Assembly (NCBI GenBank): GCA_030598065.1
Contig: JAUVQR010000035.1
Coordinates: 1-9,997, forward strand
Source of the DNA: Planctomycetota bacterium
Lineage (GTDB): Bacteria > Planctomycetota > Brocadiia > Brocadiales > Bathyanammoxibiaceae
Direction of reading: 5' to 3'
Length of the DNA stretch: 9,997 nt
Shown: in pieces, positions 8,215 to 9,997 of the stretch
How positions within the stretch are numbered: position 1 is the stretch's first letter
Layout of the letters: every line of letters starts with the position of its first letter
Notes under the pieces: model-generated
Databases searched by the model: none
What the model saw: only the letters and a program-made list of their open reading frames with translations
Told to the model about the DNA's origin: nothing
Position numbers and translations under genes: made by a program

Positions 8215-8291
8215 TGGCAGGTCCGGGGGGATTCGAACCCCCAACACCCGGATTTGGAGTCCGGTGCTCTGCCAGTTAGAGCTACGGACCT
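8215..8291 (-). tRNA. tRNA-Trp (anticodon CCA)
   Basis: A complete cloverleaf is present. The acceptor stem AGGTCCG pairs fully with CGGACCT, the D stem is GCTC/GAGC, the anticodon stem is CCGGA/TCCGG around loop CTCCAAA (anticodon CCA), the variable loop has 5 nt, and the T stem GGGGG/CCCCC encloses TTCGAAT. The discriminator is G73, the usual base for bacterial tRNA-Trp, and the 3' CCA is encoded. The gene lies between rpmG and secE, a common location, so it may be released from a tuf-rpmG-secE transcript by RNase processing. Confidence 0.97.
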
Positions 8292-8299
8292 ATATTATG

Positions 8300-8305
8300 A
8301 TTATA
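8300..8305 (-). promoter_or_regulatory. Perfect -10 hexamer just upstream of tRNA-Trp
   Basis: TATAAT lies 8 nt before the tRNA-Trp 5' end in the 32-nt gap after rpmG. The position would fit initiation at or next to the tRNA 5' end. No good -35 box is found 16-18 nt further upstream, and the gap is AT-rich, so a chance match is quite possible. If real, it would give the tRNA-Trp-secE segment its own promoter. Confidence 0.3.
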
Positions 8306-8323
8306 AAGTTCCTGTAGCCCTGC

Positions 8324-8470
8324 CTATTTCTTCTGTTCCTTGTGCATCGTGTGCTTGCGGCAGAAACGGCAAAACTTCTTTATCTCCAGACGGTTCGCCG
8401 CCCTCGCCGTGGTGGTACGGTAATTTTTGTGAGAACACTCCTTACACGTAAGGGTTATGCTATCGCGCAT
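8324..8470 (-). CDS. rpmG: 50S ribosomal protein L33, zinc-binding form
   Basis: L33 is a small large-subunit protein near the E site. The 48-residue product carries both CxxC pairs, at Cys9/Cys12 and Cys34/Cys37, marking the zinc-binding (C+) form; zinc-independent paralogues lack them. The frame can be extended upstream to 8512, but that would overlap the tuf C-terminus and add residues not seen in L33, so the ATG at 8470 is chosen. It lies 10 nt after the tuf stop, with only a weak AGG upstream. Translational coupling to tuf is therefore plausible. The tuf-rpmG-tRNA-Trp-secE order is conserved in many bacteria. Confidence 0.95.
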   Translation of the reverse strand: MRDSITLTCKECSHKNYRTTTARAANRLEIKKFCRFCRKHTMHKEQKK

Positions 8471-8480
8471 GTCAGATAAC

Positions 8481-9683
8481 CTACTGTAATACCTTCGTGA
8501 CCACGCCGGCACCTACCGTCTTGCCGCCCTCACGAATAGCAAACCTGAGGTTCTCTTCCATGGCTATAGGGGTAATCAGCTCTATCGTAAGCCGCACGTT
8601 GTCACCCGGCATTACCATGTCAGTGCCTTCGGGCAGGGTGGCGACCCCCGTGACGTCCGTAGTCCTGAAGTAAAACTGCGGCCTGTAGCCCTTGAAGAAC
8701 GGGGTGTGCCTGCCGCCTTCCTCTTTACTGAGTATGTATACTTCGCCCTCAAATTTGGTGTGCGGAGTTATCGAGCCGGGTTTGGCCAGCACCTGCCCCC
8801 TCTCCAGGCCGTCCTTGTCAACACCTCTCAAAAGGATGCCCACGTTATCGCCCGCCCGTCCTTCCTCCAGCGTCTTATTGAACATCTCCACGCCCGTCAC
8901 CACCGTCTTCTTGACCTCGTCAGTGAGCCCGACAACCTCTACCTCCTCACCGACCTTGACTATGCCGCGCTCTATCCTACCGGTGCCAACGGTACCACGC
9001 CCCTTTATGCTGAAGACGTCCTCTATAGACATACTGAACGGCTTATCTATTTCTCTAACCGGCTCGGGGATATAACTGTCCACCGCGTCCATAAGCTTAT
9101 AAATGGGTCCACACTTTTCGCACTCCCTCTTCCCGCAACCGCATTTGCCGGCCTCAAGAGCAGAGCCCTTTATGATGGGAATTTCATCTCCCGGAAACTT
9201 ATATTCATTCAAGAGCTCCCTTATCTCCATTTCCACAAGCTCTTGCAACTCCTTGTCTTCCAGGGCGTCCAGCTTGTTCATGAACACGACCATGGCGGGA
9301 ACCCCGACCTGCCTTGCCAGGAGTATGTGCTCGCGGGTCTGAGGCATAGGGCCGTCAGGGGCGCTCACCACCAATATCGCACCGTCCATCTGGGCCGCGC
9401 CCGTAATCATATTCTTTACGTAGTCAGCGTGACCAGGACAGTCCACGTGGGCGTAATGCTTCTTCTCGGTCTCATACTCCACGTGAGCAATAGCAATGGT
9501 GATACCTCTTTCCTTCTCCTCAGGGGCCCGGTCTATTGTGTCAAAGGCCCTTTCCTTGGCCAGACCGGCCTTAGAGAGGATGTGGGTTATCACGGCGGTA
9601 AGGGTTGTCTTGCCGTGGTCCACGTGGCCTATGGTACCAATGTTAATATGGGGTTTAGTTCTTTTAAATACCTCTTTTGCCAT
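8481..9683 (-). CDS. tuf: Elongation factor Tu
   Basis: EF-Tu is the GTPase that carries aminoacyl-tRNA to the ribosomal A site. The 400-residue product has P-loop GHVDHGKT (19-26), switch I ending in GIT (60-62), DCPGH (81-85), NKLD (136-139) and GSAL (172-175), then domains 2 and 3 up to the C-terminal GAGVVTKVLQ. AAGGAG at 9694-9699 precedes the ATG by 10 nt. Positions matching known kirromycin sites (the glutamine in ARQVGV, the glycine in GGRHTPFF, the alanine in PIAMEE) look like the sensitive type. Two departures from E. coli are visible. After GSAL there is a four-cysteine segment, Cys181, 183, 188 and 191 (CxC-x4-CxxC). In switch I the usual ITINTSHVEY reads ITIAIAHVEY. tRNA-Thr lies 51 nt upstream, an old and widespread linkage. 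Confidence 0.98.
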   Translation of the reverse strand: MAKEVFKRTKPHINIGTIGHVDHGKTTLTAVITHILSKAGLAKERAFDTIDRAPEEKERGITIAIAHVEYETEKKHYAHVDCPGHADYVKNMITGAAQMDGAILVVSAPDGPMPQTREHILLARQVGVPAMVVFMNKLDALEDKELQELVEMEIRELLNEYKFPGDEIPIIKGSALEAGKCGCGKRECEKCGPIYKLMDAVDSYIPEPVREIDKPFSMSIEDVFSIKGRGTVGTGRIERGIVKVGEEVEVVGLTDEVKKTVVTGVEMFNKTLEEGRAGDNVGILLRGVDKDGLERGQVLAKPGSITPHTKFEGEVYILSKEEGGRHTPFFKGYRPQFYFRTTDVTGVATLPEGTDMVMPGDNVRLTIELITPIAMEENLRFAIREGGKTVGAGVVTKVLQ

Positions 9684-9734
9684 CGCTTATACTCTCCTTG
9701 ATCTGAAATATTCTGTTACGCTACAGGGGAAAAA

Positions 9735-9809
<75 letters not shown>

Positions 9810-9860
9810 GTAAGGGCTTTTTCGCTTAGGGGACTCCGGTCGCGCTAGCAACTAGGCGCA

Positions 9861-9882
9861 AGGAAAACCTAACGGTTTTCCT
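9861..9882. repeat. Perfect 9-bp inverted repeat (hairpin 1)
   Basis: AGGAAAACC and GGTTTTCCT face each other across a 4-nt loop. The stem can be lengthened by three G-C pairs (9857-9859 with 9883-9885) plus a G-U pair if A9860 bulges out. That extension competes with the neighbouring hairpin at 9842-9859. Confidence 0.7.
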
Positions 9883-9888
9883 GCGTGC

Positions 9889-9907
9889 CGGAAATCTTTG
9901 ATTTCCG
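9889..9907. repeat. Perfect 8-bp inverted repeat (hairpin 2)
   Basis: CGGAAATC and GATTTCCG are exact complements around a TTT loop (AAA on the minus strand). It follows hairpin 1 after a 6-nt spacer and resembles it in sequence, which suggests two copies of one palindrome type. Confidence 0.7.
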
Positions 9908-9943
9908 CGCATGTCGCCTCTCGGTCCCAGTTGACGAAAAAAC

Positions 9944-9997
9944 TGCGGGGGAAGGGATTCGAACCCTCGGACCCACTAAGGGACAGGATTTCCAACC
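9944..9997 (-). tRNA. tRNA-Ser (anticodon GGA), 3' part only
   Basis: Only the part from the end of the anticodon stem to the 3' end is inside the window. The visible loop TTGGAAA gives anticodon GGA, followed by stem strand TCCTG, a long variable region of about 15 nt with a CCC/GGG stem (class II tRNA), T stem GAGGG/CCCTT around TTCGAAT, and acceptor strand CCCCCGC. The next base is A and no CCA follows, while the other two tRNAs here encode CCA. Bacterial tRNA-Ser normally has G73, so the A is odd. The 5' half is needed to confirm identity. It is upstream of tRNA-Thr in the same orientation. Confidence 0.8.

Larger units (their letters stand above)
9830..9928. repeat. Multi-hairpin, cloverleaf-like intergenic element
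   Basis: The spacer between two tRNA genes holds several inverted repeats. Short arms GGGAC (9830-9834) and GTCCC (9924-9928) enclose them. Inside are a bulged GCGCTAG hairpin (9842-9859), a perfect 9-bp stem AGGAAAACC/GGTTTTCCT with loop TAAC (9861-9882), and a perfect 8-bp stem CGGAAATC/GATTTCCG with a 3-nt loop (9889-9907). The two larger hairpins share the pattern GGAAAnC...GnTTTCC and both have GC-rich flanks. There is no T-arm, so it is not a tRNA, and no T-run that would mark a simple terminator. It could be a REP-like palindrome pair, an RNA processing structure or a small structured RNA. Confidence 0.5.

Noticed and set aside
7652..8317. Plus-strand frame of 221 codons ending in GGIRTPNTRIWSPVLCQ
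   Set aside because: It is antisense to secE and its C-terminal part is the antisense translation of tRNA-Trp, a well-known source of false protein annotations.
8471..8512. Longer rpmG start overlapping tuf
   Set aside because: The 14 extra residues come from the tuf C-terminus in another frame and are absent from the L33 family.
8706..9701. Plus-strand open frame of 331 codons opposite tuf
   Set aside because: It is fully antisense to EF-Tu, whose codon bias leaves long open antisense frames. It has no recognisable domain or family features.
9810..9943. Intrinsic terminator between the two tRNA genes
   Set aside because: The hairpins are not followed by a T-run on the minus strand. The only T-run (GTTTTTTC) comes directly after tRNA-Ser and before the hairpins.

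Overview
This window is a bacterial chromosome segment carrying the conserved translation/transcription cluster around tuf and rpoBC. Every gene I can support is on the minus strand, so the biological reading order runs from high to low coordinates: partial tRNA-Ser(GGA), tRNA-Thr(GGT), tuf, rpmG, tRNA-Trp(CCA), secE, nusG, rplK, rplA, rplJ, rplL, rpoB, and the 5' third of rpoC, which leaves through the left edge. No plus-strand gene is supported. I see no mobile element, CRISPR array or defence gene.

The sequence features point to Planctomycetota or a close relative. RpoC opens with the LASPE / WSYGEVKKPETVNYRTYRPE pattern and carries HIWFFKAMPSRLG and VIDPGNT segments that I associate with that phylum. 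SecE also has a long three-helix form there. This comes from remembered family sequences, not from a search. Base composition looks slightly above 50% GC, higher than the well-known anammox genera. A specific order is therefore not assigned.

Layout. From 9997 to 9735 lie the two upstream tRNAs, separated by a 134-nt spacer packed with perfect or near-perfect hairpins. From 9683 to 8215 come tuf, rpmG and tRNA-Trp, a classic arrangement in which tRNAs are cut out of a shared transcript with EF-Tu mRNA. From 8179 to 7038 come secE and nusG, separated by an unusually long 140-nt gap. From 7034 to 4919 come the four large-subunit protein genes (L11, L1, L10, L7/L12) with gaps of 3 to 20 nt. From 4881 to 1 come rpoB and rpoC, coding for the RNA polymerase beta and beta-prime subunits.

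Together these genes supply the aminoacyl-tRNA delivery factor, the L11/L10/L12 stalk that this factor contacts, the Sec translocon clamp subunit, a transcription elongation factor that couples polymerase to ribosome, and the polymerase core. The tight spacing suggests one or a few long transcripts.

No new multi-gene system was found. The items worth a second look are small: an adjacent double mismatch in the tRNA-Thr acceptor stem, a four-cysteine insert in EF-Tu, an unusual 3' end on the partial tRNA-Ser, the hairpin-rich tRNA spacer, and the long secE-nusG gap.
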